A program made the translations under genes and the position numbers. The notes beneath the pieces are model-generated. The model was not told the origin of the DNA. It saw nothing but the letters and a program-made list of their open reading frames with translations, and ran no database searches. A stretch of DNA of 64,000 bases from Methanothrix thermoacetophila PT (GTDB lineage: Archaea > Halobacteriota > Methanosarcinia > Methanotrichales > Methanotrichaceae), in assembly GCF_000014945.1 (NCBI RefSeq), contig NC_008553.1, forward strand, positions 1 to 64,000, given 5' to 3'. Below, piece after piece: positions 50,640 to 58,333 of the stretch; position 1 is the first letter of the stretch, and each line of letters begins with the position of its first letter.

Positions 50640-51002
50640 CTAGGGAACGAATATCAGATCGCAATCCCTCATGGCCTCAACATGCCTTCCGCACCAGCCC
50701 TTAACGGCCTCTCTGAGATTGCATCGTCTCTCTCTGTTCATGAGACCGTAGTACTTGAGGAACGAAGCCAGCCTCCTGCGCCTCGTTCTGCTTCTCCCCG
50801 ATGCTATAGTATCGAGGTCCGTTGTGCCGTCCGGCCTCAGGCAGAGGTAGAACGTCCTGGTCGCGATCCTACCGTCGTCGGTTCTGGCTCTGACTATCAG
50901 CGCCTCTGTCTCGTTGATCCTGAGCCCTTTTGGTCTCCTCGAGAAGATCTCGCCGACCCTGGCGATCCTAACATCCTGGATTGTGGCGCCGATCCTATCC
51001 AC
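50640..51002 (-). CDS. Unassigned protein between gvpN and gvpO
   Basis: 120 residues, overlapping the gvpN stop by eight bases and ending 12 bases before gvpO, so clearly in the gas-vesicle transcript. The N-terminal half looks beta-rich (IVRARTDDGRIATRTFYLCL). The basic second half (ASGRSRTRRRRLASFLKYYG) ends in WCGRHVEAMRDCDLIFVP. I know no gas-vesicle family with these features. It may be a lineage-specific accessory factor. Confidence 0.75.
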   Translation of the reverse strand: MDRIGATIQDVRIARVGEIFSRRPKGLRINETEALIVRARTDDGRIATRTFYLCLRPDGTTDLDTIASGRSRTRRRRLASFLKYYGLMNRERRCNLREAVKGWCGRHVEAMRDCDLIFVP

Positions 51003-52050
51003 CTGAACCCTCCTGGACAGCTGCTATCGCCTCACACACCAGCTCCCTCTTCTCCTCCATCTCCTTCTTGGAGCTGGTCTTGTTGGCGATCACATCTATG
51101 CAGATCTGGTCCAGTCCGATGCCGGAGCTTCTGTTCAGCATCTTCAACCCCTTGCCGATCATTATGCATGCTCTCGTTCCGGGCTTCTGCGCATCCGGAA
51201 GACGATCCCGCAGGTACCTCACGATCTCTACTACCCTGCGCGCAACATCCTCTTCAAGCCCGGTGTGCTCCATGACGATCCTCAGCTCTGTTTCGTATCC
51301 GTAGTAGTCCGTGTATATCCCGACCATTCTATCCAGAAGCGCATCCTGAGGTCTGTGGATTCCAGCATACTCTATCGAGTTTGATGTGAGGATGGCCCTG
51401 AACTCCGGGTGGACTCTTATATACCTGTCCTCGCCGAACTTCGTGGGCAGCTCCAGCACGCCCTCCTCAAAGACCGAGAGGAAGACGTTGTTCGCAGCGG
51501 GCTTGGTCCTGGAGAACTCGTTGTATATCAGCGTGTAGCCGTACTTGCAGGCAAGCGATAACGGATTATCGACCCACTCCACCTTCATGACATCCTTGCT
51601 CTTGAAGACATTGTGGATGTATTTGTCCCGGACGCTCTCGTTCTCGATCTGCGAGTAGCCACCTATGAGATCTGCCGTCGTTATCGACTCGTCCCCGTTT
51701 ATCCAAACCACAGGCCTTCCGAACTGGCGGGCGACATGCATCGCAAGGCTGGTCTTTCCGCATCCCGTGGGGCCTATGAGATGTACAGGGTACCCTGCAT
51801 CCAGCCAGAGCTTCATCCTAGCCTCGGTCTCCCTGACCTCGGGAGTCTCCACGAAGTGCTCGACCTCAGGCATCAGAAATGCTTCCTCGATCTCCTTCCT
51901 CAAGGTCTCGGGATCGCGGGCTGCTGTCTGTGATTGCACCTTTACTTGTATCTCCTCACGCTCTTTTGATAGCAGCAGCTTCTTCTCCCAGGAGGTCTGA
52001 TGGACGGACTCGCCTCTCACACGCCTCGGATGGGTGACAACATATCTCAT
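50995..52050 (-). CDS. gvpN: Gas vesicle protein GvpN (MoxR-type AAA ATPase)
   Basis: 351 residues. AAA+ domain with Walker A HLIGPTGCGKTSLA, GDESITTADLIGG, a Walker B-like TLIYNEFSR, sensor-1 ILTSN and an arginine in LLDRMVGIY. GvpN enlarges or matures vesicles. The first 50 residues (VTHPRRVRGESVHQTSWEKK...) are extra to the ATPase core. It lies after the GvpC-like gene in the minus arm. Confidence 0.95.
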   Translation of the reverse strand: MRYVVTHPRRVRGESVHQTSWEKKLLLSKEREEIQVKVQSQTAARDPETLRKEIEEAFLMPEVEHFVETPEVRETEARMKLWLDAGYPVHLIGPTGCGKTSLAMHVARQFGRPVVWINGDESITTADLIGGYSQIENESVRDKYIHNVFKSKDVMKVEWVDNPLSLACKYGYTLIYNEFSRTKPAANNVFLSVFEEGVLELPTKFGEDRYIRVHPEFRAILTSNSIEYAGIHRPQDALLDRMVGIYTDYYGYETELRIVMEHTGLEEDVARRVVEIVRYLRDRLPDAQKPGTRACIMIGKGLKMLNRSSGIGLDQICIDVIANKTSSKKEMEEKRELVCEAIAAVQEGSGG

Positions 52051-52090
52051 TTAGAACCCTCTGGCGATCATAAAAAATATCTACCGGTGG

Positions 52091-52996
52091 TTAACCGTAG
52101 TAGAAATCTCTTATATATTTATTAACATCCTGATCGACGTATCTCTGCATCTCATCTCTGAGAGCAAGAGCTCTGGAGTGCAGCTCTTTGGCGGCTATGT
52201 TCATCCTCGATATGGCATCACGGTTCTCTCTGACCTGGCTGTCCAGATCCGCTCTGAATCTCCTGAGTCCTTCATTGAGCTCTCTCGCCCCTTCCTCCCT
52301 GATGTGGTCACCGGATTTTCTAAAGTCGACTGACATCTTATCCATGGCGGATCTGATCTCCGCTGCACCAGAGCCCATCCTCGATACAGCATCGCGGTTC
52401 TTTCTGATCTGGCTGTCCAGATCCGCTCTGAATCTCCTGAGTCCTTCATTGAGCTCTCTCGCCCCTTCCTCCCTGATGCGCTCACCGGATTTCCTCAGTT
52501 CATCTGAGGTCTTGTTGATCGATAGCTTCATCTGGCGTACACCGGTGCGGATCTTTGCTATGCCCTTCTTGTTCTCTGTTACCTGCCCCTCTATCGATTT
52601 TTTAAGGGCGTTAACGCTCTTGGCCATTCTGCTCACACCCTCCTCCCGGATGGCGACTCCGGCGCTCCTCAGCTCCGAGGACTTTCTCCGCATAGCTTCC
52701 TGCCTTGCCCTAACACCCTTCCCTGGAACCACCGGAGGGACTTCTGGAGATACCTGTGGCTTGACTTCTGCGGCCTTTTCTGGCACCCCCTTTTGCTCCT
52801 CTGGTTTCACCTGAACCTCTGCTGTCCCGGACTCGGCGATCTGGGGCTGAGCCCGTCTCCTGGCCTCAACTATGCTCTCGGCCAGCTGGGCCTTTGTACC
52901 CCCAAGGCTCTGGATCCCAAGTTTAACTGCCATCTCCTCCAGCTCTCGCCGGGTGTGTTTCGTCACCAGCTCTTCTACAGTCTCTTCCATAGGCAT
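52091..52996 (-). CDS. gvpC: GvpC-like repeat protein with SAP-like N-terminus
   Basis: 301 residues between gvpA and gvpN, the classic place of gvpC. Residues 8-45 (TRRELEEMAVKLGIQSLGGT, then KAQLAESIVEA) look like a SAP helix-turn-helix. A proline-rich linker follows. Three consecutive 58-residue coiled-coil repeats (110-167, 168-225, 226-283) then follow: R-K-S-G-x-x-I-R-E-E-G-A-R-E-L-N-E-G-L, then RRFRADLDSQ...NRDA. Repeats two and three are nearly identical also at DNA level (174-bp period). GvpC stiffens the GvpA shell; the assignment rests on position and repeat design, not on direct similarity. Confidence 0.75.
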   Translation of the reverse strand: MPMEETVEELVTKHTRRELEEMAVKLGIQSLGGTKAQLAESIVEARRRAQPQIAESGTAEVQVKPEEQKGVPEKAAEVKPQVSPEVPPVVPGKGVRARQEAMRRKSSELRSAGVAIREEGVSRMAKSVNALKKSIEGQVTENKKGIAKIRTGVRQMKLSINKTSDELRKSGERIREEGARELNEGLRRFRADLDSQIRKNRDAVSRMGSGAAEIRSAMDKMSVDFRKSGDHIREEGARELNEGLRRFRADLDSQVRENRDAISRMNIAAKELHSRALALRDEMQRYVDQDVNKYIRDFYYG

Positions 52997-53014
52997 CCCG
53001 AAATATCACAAAAT

Positions 53015-53044
53015 CAGGAGTTCCTGATCAGGCAGGAACTCCTG
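53015..53044 (-). terminator. Hairpin at the end of the last gvpA
   Basis: CAGGAGTTCCTG (53015-53026) and its exact complement CAGGAACTCCTG (53033-53044) form a 12-bp stem with a six-base loop. The hairpin covers the last codons and stop of the fourth gvpA and is followed on the minus strand by GATTTTGTGATATTT. It probably ends or stabilises most gvpA mRNA, giving more GvpA than the downstream proteins. Confidence 0.6.
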
Positions 53045-53258
53045 GTGCTGCGGCTATGGCAGCCTGCTCGATCTTCGCCATCTCCTCAGAGTAGTGGAGG
53101 AACGTATCGACGGATGCGACCACCACTCTCGCCTCGACCGTCAGTATCTCGATGCCAACCAGGGATACCCTGGCCCAGACATCGACCACTATTCCCTTGT
53201 CCAGGATCCTGTCGAGAACCTCGGCAAGGCTGGACGAATCAGGTGTTGATGTCACCAT
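53028..53258 (-). CDS. gvpA: Gas vesicle structural protein GvpA, copy 4
   Basis: 76 residues. Identical to the other three copies until the last residues (APGVPA instead of APSA), where the coding sequence merges with a strong hairpin. It is the last of the series in the direction of transcription. GvpA forms the ribbed protein shell; the helix-strand-strand-helix core is [57 protein letters not shown]. Confidence 0.96.
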   Translation of the reverse strand: MVTSTPDSSSLAEVLDRILDKGIVVDVWARVSLVGIEILTVEARVVVASVDTFLHYSEEMAKIEQAAIAAAPGVPA

Positions 53259-53269
53259 TTCCTTTCACC

Positions 53270-53494
53270 TCACGCAGAAGGTGCTGCGGCTATGGCAGCC
53301 TGCTCGATCTTCGCCATCTCCTCAGAGTAGTGGAGGAACGTATCGACGGATGCGACCACCACTCTCGCCTCGACCGTCAGTATCTCGATGCCAACCAGGG
53401 ATACCCTGGCCCAGACATCGACCACTATTCCCTTGTCCAGGATCCTGTCGAGAACCTCGGCAAGGCTGGACGAATCAGGTGTTGATGTCACCAT
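53270..53494 (-). CDS. gvpA: Gas vesicle structural protein GvpA, copy 3
   Basis: 74 residues, the same protein as copies 1 and 2. The 236-bp repeat unit (gene plus the 11-base spacer GGTGAAAGGAA) appears identical base for base, including silent positions. The spacer supplies the ribosome site GGTGA for the next copy. Confidence 0.97.
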   Translation of the reverse strand: MVTSTPDSSSLAEVLDRILDKGIVVDVWARVSLVGIEILTVEARVVVASVDTFLHYSEEMAKIEQAAIAAAPSA

Positions 53495-53505
53495 TTCCTT
53501 TCACC

Positions 53506-53730
53506 TCACGCAGAAGGTGCTGCGGCTATGGCAGCCTGCTCGATCTTCGCCATCTCCTCAGAGTAGTGGAGGAACGTATCGACGGATGCGACCACCACTC
53601 TCGCCTCGACCGTCAGTATCTCGATGCCAACCAGGGATACCCTGGCCCAGACATCGACCACTATTCCCTTGTCCAGGATCCTGTCGAGAACCTCGGCAAG
53701 GCTGGACGAATCAGGTGTTGATGTCACCAT
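53506..53730 (-). CDS. gvpA: Gas vesicle structural protein GvpA, copy 2
   Basis: 74 residues, identical to copies 1 and 3. It lies in the middle of the tandem array, 11 bases from each neighbour. Multiple copies raise the dose of the major shell protein. Confidence 0.97.
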   Translation of the reverse strand: MVTSTPDSSSLAEVLDRILDKGIVVDVWARVSLVGIEILTVEARVVVASVDTFLHYSEEMAKIEQAAIAAAPSA

Positions 53731-53741
53731 TTCCTTTCACC

Positions 53742-53966
53742 TCACGCAGAAGGTGCTGCGGCTATGGCAGCCTGCTCGATCTTCGCCATCTCCTCAGAGT
53801 AGTGGAGGAACGTATCGACGGATGCGACCACCACTCTCGCCTCGACCGTCAGTATCTCGATGCCAACCAGGGATACCCTGGCCCAGACATCGACCACTAT
53901 TCCCTTGTCCAGGATCCTGTCGAGAACCTCGGCAAGGCTGGACGAATCAGGTGTTGATGTCACCAT
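53742..53966 (-). CDS. gvpA: Gas vesicle structural protein GvpA, copy 1
   Basis: 74 residues, first in the direction of transcription. Here the ribosome site is stronger (TTGGAGGTGAAAGGAA before the ATG) than in the internal copies, because the leader contributes GGAG. A divergent regulatory region of about 400 bases separates it from the response-regulator gene. Confidence 0.97.
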   Translation of the reverse strand: MVTSTPDSSSLAEVLDRILDKGIVVDVWARVSLVGIEILTVEARVVVASVDTFLHYSEEMAKIEQAAIAAAPSA

Positions 53967-54363
53967 TTCCTTTCACCTCCAACGATTCTTTTCTCCAGAG
54001 ATATCTATTGGAGCGTGATATGTGAGAGCCCTCGTTTGTTGTACCGTGGAGCTTGTCAGTATAAAGGGGATGATCGAGCTGGGCCCGATCCATCCCCGCA
54101 GGAGGCTCTGGCCGTGTCCGACACCCGAGGGCGAAGACGGTATCATTATTAATTGAAACCATCCATGCAGATGTACACAGTGATGATTAAAATAGGTTAT
54201 CATCTGTCTAAAATAGTTTAAAATTTTGTCTCGCCTTATGTTTCCAGACGTTTGTCGGGAAGATTATCAACCGATGAAAATTGGTAAAATATAGAAGATG
54301 AGCGCGACCAGACTATATATCGAATCTTTATCAGATTCACGATAACAGCCGGGATGGTGCAGA
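53967..54363. promoter_or_regulatory. Divergent control region, gvpA / response regulator
   Basis: 397 bases with outward promoters. Toward gvpA the minus strand has a possible TATA CCCCTTTATACTG (54056-54068), which would give a leader of about 68 bases. Toward the response regulator there is ACTATATAT at 54312-54320, giving a start near 54343. The middle (54180-54300) is AT-rich with short A/T runs. No clear operator repeat was found. Confidence 0.5.
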
Positions 54364-54723
54364 ATGAAGGTACTGGTGGTCGATGATGCTCCCTTCATTT
54401 TGAGGGCACTGAGGGATTCCCTAGAGGCGCGGGGCTTTGAGATACACGAGGCGCAGAGCGGTGAGGAGGCGCTCTCTGCTTACAGGGATATCAGGCCGGA
54501 TGTTGTTCTGATGGATATTCTCATGCCTGGCATGAATGGGATATCAGTCACACGTGAGATCATGAATATCGACCCATCTGCCAATATCATCGTGATAACC
54601 GCGATAGGTAAGCCAGGGCTGGAGAAGGAGTGTATGGATGCCGGAGCGAAGGGTTTCATCCTGAAGCCATTCCGGATGCGGGATCTCCTGGATCTCATTG
54701 ATTCTCTCGGAAAGGGGCGATGA
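54364..54723 (+). CDS. CheY-like response regulator
   Basis: Stand-alone receiver domain of 119 residues: acid pair VVDDAP (D7, D8), phospho-acceptor D51 in VLMDILMPGMNG, threonine in VITAIG and lysine in LKPF. There is no output domain, so it must act through a partner. It is followed three bases later by a histidine kinase, and both point away from gvpA. Confidence 0.95.
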   Translation: MKVLVVDDAPFILRALRDSLEARGFEIHEAQSGEEALSAYRDIRPDVVLMDILMPGMNGISVTREIMNIDPSANIIVITAIGKPGLEKECMDAGAKGFILKPFRMRDLLDLIDSLGKGR

Positions 54724-54726
54724 GCG

Positions 54727-55860
54727 TTGAGAGGGATTGAGATAGTTCGCGGCTATCAGGAGGATATAATCGAAACGATACCCAGCACGATTATAATCGT
54801 CGACAGGAGACTGGAGGTGCTGTATGCTAACAGAAACTTCTATCTTAAGTCCTTCCGGACTGAGAAGAATGCAATAGGCATGCACCTCTCGAAGATATTC
54901 TCTCCTGTTTTCATGCAGAGGCTGAATAGTAGAATAGAAAAGGTTTTCTCCGCCGGAGAGCCGTTTGATGGGGAGCAGATCAGGTATCCGGGAGGCAGGT
55001 TCTACTTTTACAGAATACATCCCCTGAAGGAAGCTGGTGGTTACGTCAGCAAGGCAGTGATCTTCATAGAGGATATCACAGAGATGACCAGGCTCGAAGA
55101 GGAGCTGCGCGATTCATACATAAAGCTTGAGAATGCCTATGCTGAGCTCAAAGAGCTCGACAGCATCAAGTCAGAGTTCGTGTCCATGGTCTCACACGAG
55201 CTTAGAACACCTCTTACCGTAATTAACAGCTATATCGAGATGTTCGAGGATGGTATGCTCGGTGATCTCACAGATGTGCAGAAGGAGAAGCTCCAGCTGA
55301 TCAGATCGCAAACAGACACAATGATCCAGCTTGTAAATGACATGCTAGATATCCTGAGAATCGGATCAAGGCGGCTCAGGCTTAAGAAGGAGCTGTCGAG
55401 CATGGAGGAGCTGATCCGCTCTGTGATCGCAAGCTTATCGAGGCTTGCAGCTCTTAAAGAGCATACGATAACATTCAGATGCGAGAGGGCCAATACTCTG
55501 ATAGAGTGTGATCCCAAGAAGATAATGCAGGTTTTGAGCAATCTGCTCACGAATGCAATTAAGTACACCCCAGATAGAGGACAGATTGAGGTGGTTCTCG
55601 GGGGGGATGCAGAAAACGTTCTGGTGTCGATCAGAGACAACGGTATAGGGATCCGAGAGGAGGACAAGGATCGGATTTTTGAGAAGTTCTTCGTTATGAG
55701 CAATGAGAAGAGTGCGGATATTGGCATGGGTCTTGGCCTCTCCATAACAAAGGATATTGTGGAGGCGCATGGCGGACGGATATGGTTCGAGAGCAGGTTC
55801 GGAGAGGGGAGCACATTCTACTTCACTCTCCCCTGTGGTAAGGATACTGAGCGTTCTTAA
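54727..55860 (+). CDS. PAS-domain sensor histidine kinase
   Basis: 377 residues and no membrane segment. A PAS domain (about 13-120), a coiled coil, the HisKA box with the phospho-accepting H157 in FVSMVSHELRTPLTV, and the ATPase domain (N box NLLTNAIKYT, G1 DNGIGI, F box FEKFF, G2 GMGLGLS). A cytoplasmic sensor, perhaps of redox or a small ligand. Starts with TTG three bases after the response regulator. Confidence 0.93.
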   Translation: MRGIEIVRGYQEDIIETIPSTIIIVDRRLEVLYANRNFYLKSFRTEKNAIGMHLSKIFSPVFMQRLNSRIEKVFSAGEPFDGEQIRYPGGRFYFYRIHPLKEAGGYVSKAVIFIEDITEMTRLEEELRDSYIKLENAYAELKELDSIKSEFVSMVSHELRTPLTVINSYIEMFEDGMLGDLTDVQKEKLQLIRSQTDTMIQLVNDMLDILRIGSRRLRLKKELSSMEELIRSVIASLSRLAALKEHTITFRCERANTLIECDPKKIMQVLSNLLTNAIKYTPDRGQIEVVLGGDAENVLVSIRDNGIGIREEDKDRIFEKFFVMSNEKSADIGMGLGLSITKDIVEAHGGRIWFESRFGEGSTFYFTLPCGKDTERS

Positions 55861-56485
55861 TATCTTCAGAAGGAAACCGAGGGTTGTGCCGCTCACCGAG
55901 CCTGTGAGCACCCGCATATCGGAAGAGCTCTCCCGCGGCTCAGCGTATCTGGTCAGGGAGAAGAAGCCAGAGCTCAGCTTTCAGATATTCTCGTCGCTGG
56001 TGAGAGGACAGTGCGCGAGCTGCGAGCATCCTGATGCATTCAACTGCGAGAGCATAGGTTGTGAGAAGTGTACTCTCAAATGCCCGTGCAAGAGCTGCAG
56101 CCAGAAGAGGGCGCAGGGGCTCTGCTTCACCACCCAGCATCCCGAGCAGATCAGAAACAGGTATGTGCTTCAGACCACGCCGATCTTCTGGATCAGCAGA
56201 CGCGGCGAGAGTCAGACGACCGTAAGTAACCTGGAGATCATGGCTGATATAACTGCCAGGTTCCTGGAGAAGAGCCACAACCCTGTGGTTCTCCTGGATG
56301 GGCTGGAGCTTCTTGTAGTCACAAATGGTTTTGTCCAGGCCATCAGGTTCCTGCGCGACATCATGGAGATGGTATTCATAAGCAGAGGGATACTGATCGT
56401 GCCCGTGAACCCATCCGCCCTCTCTGAGAGGGAGATGGCATTGATCGAGAGGGACATGCAGGAGATACCCGCGAGATGGAGCTGA
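55835..56485 (+). CDS. DUF835 protein with a cysteine-rich insert
   Basis: About 216 residues from a GTG that overlaps the kinase gene by 26 bases. It follows the DUF835 pattern: GSAYLVREKKPELSFQIF, GLCFTTQHPEQIRNRY, TPIFWISRRG, VVLLDGLELLVVTNGF and IVPVNPSALSEREMALIERD. Between the first two comes a cluster of nine cysteines (CASCEHPDAFNCESIGCEKC, then TLKCPCKSC) that could bind zinc or an iron-sulfur cluster. DUF835 proteins often accompany archaeal signalling genes. Role unknown; probably part of the kinase/regulator unit. Confidence 0.85.
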   Translation: MVRILSVLNIFRRKPRVVPLTEPVSTRISEELSRGSAYLVREKKPELSFQIFSSLVRGQCASCEHPDAFNCESIGCEKCTLKCPCKSCSQKRAQGLCFTTQHPEQIRNRYVLQTTPIFWISRRGESQTTVSNLEIMADITARFLEKSHNPVVLLDGLELLVVTNGFVQAIRFLRDIMEMVFISRGILIVPVNPSALSEREMALIERDMQEIPARWS

Positions 56486-56656
56486 AGGTTCTTTCGCGCA
56501 TTTGTATCATTGAGATCGACAGCATCTGAATATTTTGAGACTTGTTCAGGATGTTAATGGCTGTGAATACGAATCAAATGCGAATAAAATCTTTGTGGTA
56601 TGAAGATCTGCTGAATCAAATCAAAAATGTTTCAAATCCTGAAATATCGAACAGAT
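56486..56656. other. Intergenic, upstream of padR
   Basis: AT-rich 170 bases between the DUF835 gene and the PadR promoter. No gene is seen. Confidence 0.5.
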
Positions 56657-56659
56657 CAT

Positions 56660-56682
56660 AAATACGTAATAATTATAAGTAT
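56660..56682 (+). promoter_or_regulatory. Promoter and possible operator of padR
   Basis: AATACGTAATAATTATAAGTATT contains the inverted repeat AATAC-13-GTATT and overlaps the TATA-like region (CATAAATAC) just before the ATG at 56694. PadR regulators commonly repress their own promoter, so this is a candidate binding site. Confidence 0.35.
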
Positions 56683-56693
56683 TTGGGGTCACT

Positions 56694-57083
56694 ATGTCTC
56701 TAGCATCTGTGGGAGGGGCTCTGATCGGAGAAATAAATCTCGAGCAGGATGATCGGGAGGAGGTCCTGAGCAGGTTCGTGAAGCCGAACAAGGACATACT
56801 CATACTCTCCATACTCGGAGAGCGTCCGATGTGCGGCTACGATCTCATCAAGGAGATATACAGGAGATACAATGTCCTCCTGAGCCAGGGCGCCGTTTAC
56901 CCCATCCTATACTCGATGGTGGATGATGGCATCCTGAGGTCTGAGTACAGCAGGGGAAATATGAGAACCAAGATCTACACCCTGACGCCTAAGGGACAAG
57001 AGGTGATGAGAAGAAAGATCGGAAAGATGGTATATGCTCTGGAGTACATGCTCTCGTTTCTGAAGGGATCATGCTCAGAATGA
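56694..57083 (+). CDS. PadR-family transcriptional regulator
   Basis: 129 residues: a winged-helix domain (DILILSILGERPMCGYDLIKE, SQGAVYPILYSMVDDGILRS, YTLTPKGQEVMRRK) and a short C-terminal dimerisation helix. It is joined to the KaiC/GvpD-like gene by an ATGA overlap. In haloarchaea gas-vesicle genes are controlled by GvpE and GvpD; this PadR may take the GvpE place here. That is inferred from position. Confidence 0.92.
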   Translation: MSLASVGGALIGEINLEQDDREEVLSRFVKPNKDILILSILGERPMCGYDLIKEIYRRYNVLLSQGAVYPILYSMVDDGILRSEYSRGNMRTKIYTLTPKGQEVMRRKIGKMVYALEYMLSFLKGSCSE

Positions 57084-57760
57084 GTATTGACGGCCTGGAT
57101 CGCATCCTCGAGGCTGACCCACCTGCCGGCTCTGTTCTGCTGGTCACCGGAGGGGAGGGCACACTGAAGTCCAGCCTGGTGCTGGCGATGATGTCCCGGT
57201 ACCTTGAGGGCAGCGCGGAGCATGGCCTATACGCGAGCCTGGAGCAGACTAAGGACAGCCATCTTAGAAACATGGATAGCATTGGGATAAGATGGCATGA
57301 GAACCTCCACATATTCGATTATAGAGATATGCGGATCGAATGGAAGGATCACAGACTCGACATGTTCAGCATGACAAAGGACGTCCTGGATATGTACATT
57401 GACAGGTACCGCGATCTCACGATCTTTGCCATGGACTCCCTTAACGCACTCTACGCTCTTTCTTCGAAGACAAACCTCCGCAGAAATGTTTACGACTTCC
57501 TCACCATGCTCAGGGATAGATGCCTCACATCCATTCTGATACTCGAGACAGGTGACGACTCCGGAAAGGGCGGCGAGAGGTTCCTCTCGGATGGCATCAT
57601 AGAGCTGGGCGTGATCGAGAGCTACAATGGGGTTAAAAGATACCTCCAGATCAGAAAGATGCGCGGTGTGAGGCATCTGATGGAGAAGCATCATCTTGTC
57701 GTGAAGCCAGGCGGGCTTGAGGTCGTGGGGCCGATATACGGACAACCCAGCACTTCCTGA
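57080..57760 (+). CDS. gvpD: KaiC/RAD55-type ATPase, GvpD-like
   Basis: 226 residues from the ATG at 57080. RecA-like fold with a P-loop TGGEGTLKSSLVL, where leucine replaces the glycine usual before the lysine, and a Walker B-like LTIFAMDSLNAL. GvpD, the gas-vesicle repressor of haloarchaea, is a KaiC-related P-loop protein that controls an activator. Coupling to padR by ATGA suggests the same partnership. Confidence 0.8.
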   Translation: MSIDGLDRILEADPPAGSVLLVTGGEGTLKSSLVLAMMSRYLEGSAEHGLYASLEQTKDSHLRNMDSIGIRWHENLHIFDYRDMRIEWKDHRLDMFSMTKDVLDMYIDRYRDLTIFAMDSLNALYALSSKTNLRRNVYDFLTMLRDRCLTSILILETGDDSGKGGERFLSDGIIELGVIESYNGVKRYLQIRKMRGVRHLMEKHHLVVKPGGLEVVGPIYGQPSTS

Positions 57761-58023
57761 ATCAGCATGCCGTATCGATGGGGAGATGCGAGCATGTTAA
57801 AGTGGAAGCATCTATCATGAGGGATAGCAGGGTGCGAACTCCAGGAGGCCACTCGATCAGCACCATTTTCATCCGCACAGGTAATCCTGCGTCACAGGCG
57901 TTTTTCTCAGAATCTGAGAATCATCTCGACAAGATTCGTGAAACATGGTATGAAAATAATTCAGACAGATGGCAAGGTATATTTTCCGTTCAATTTAAAG
58001 ATACCCTCAGGAGGTCCTGATGA
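57761..58023. other. Gap between gvpD-like and gvpG
   Basis: 263 bases. A short open frame (57778-58020) shows no family character. A TATA-like CAATTTAAAGA near 57991-58001 and AGGAGG at 58009-58014 sit just before gvpG, so a second promoter may start the assembly-gene arm here. Confidence 0.45.
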
Positions 58024-58272
58024 TTGTTCGTAATAGATGATCTTCTTCTGAGAAGCATCGGCATCTCAGTTCCTGGCCTGGATCTGATCTGGACGCTGGA
58101 GCAGATCAGGGGATATGCCCAGCGTGAGCTGTACAACCCTGAGAGAATAAGGAACCAGATAAAGGAGACCAGGCTCCTGTACGAGTTCGGAGAGATGAGT
58201 CACGAGGACTACTTGGAGAGAACAGAGCAGCTGATGCAGAGGCTCAGGATAGCGGAACAGCTGCAGAGGTGA
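58024..58272 (+). CDS. gvpG: Gas vesicle protein GvpG
   Basis: 82 residues, mostly helical, with the family shape: a hydrophobic N-terminus (VIDDLLLRSIGISVPG), then LIWTLEQIRGYAQRELYNPE and a C-terminal coiled coil (FGEMSHEDYLERTEQLMQRL). Starts with TTG behind AGGAGG. GvpG is an accessory assembly protein. Confidence 0.9.
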   Translation: MFVIDDLLLRSIGISVPGLDLIWTLEQIRGYAQRELYNPERIRNQIKETRLLYEFGEMSHEDYLERTEQLMQRLRIAEQLQR

Positions 58273-58333
58273 TCATGAGGGATGCTGACCAACGGCTCTG
58301 AGTGCAAATCAGAGCCTTCTGGAGGAGAGCTGA

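Noticed and set aside
53152-53957. Long plus-strand frames across the gvpA array (up to 189 codons, repeated)
   Set aside because: They are mirror frames of the four identical gvpA genes; their repetition follows from the 236-bp DNA repeat.
57778-58020. 80-codon frame between the gvpD-like gene and gvpG
   Set aside because: No ribosome site, no family character, and it runs through the likely promoter and ribosome site of gvpG.
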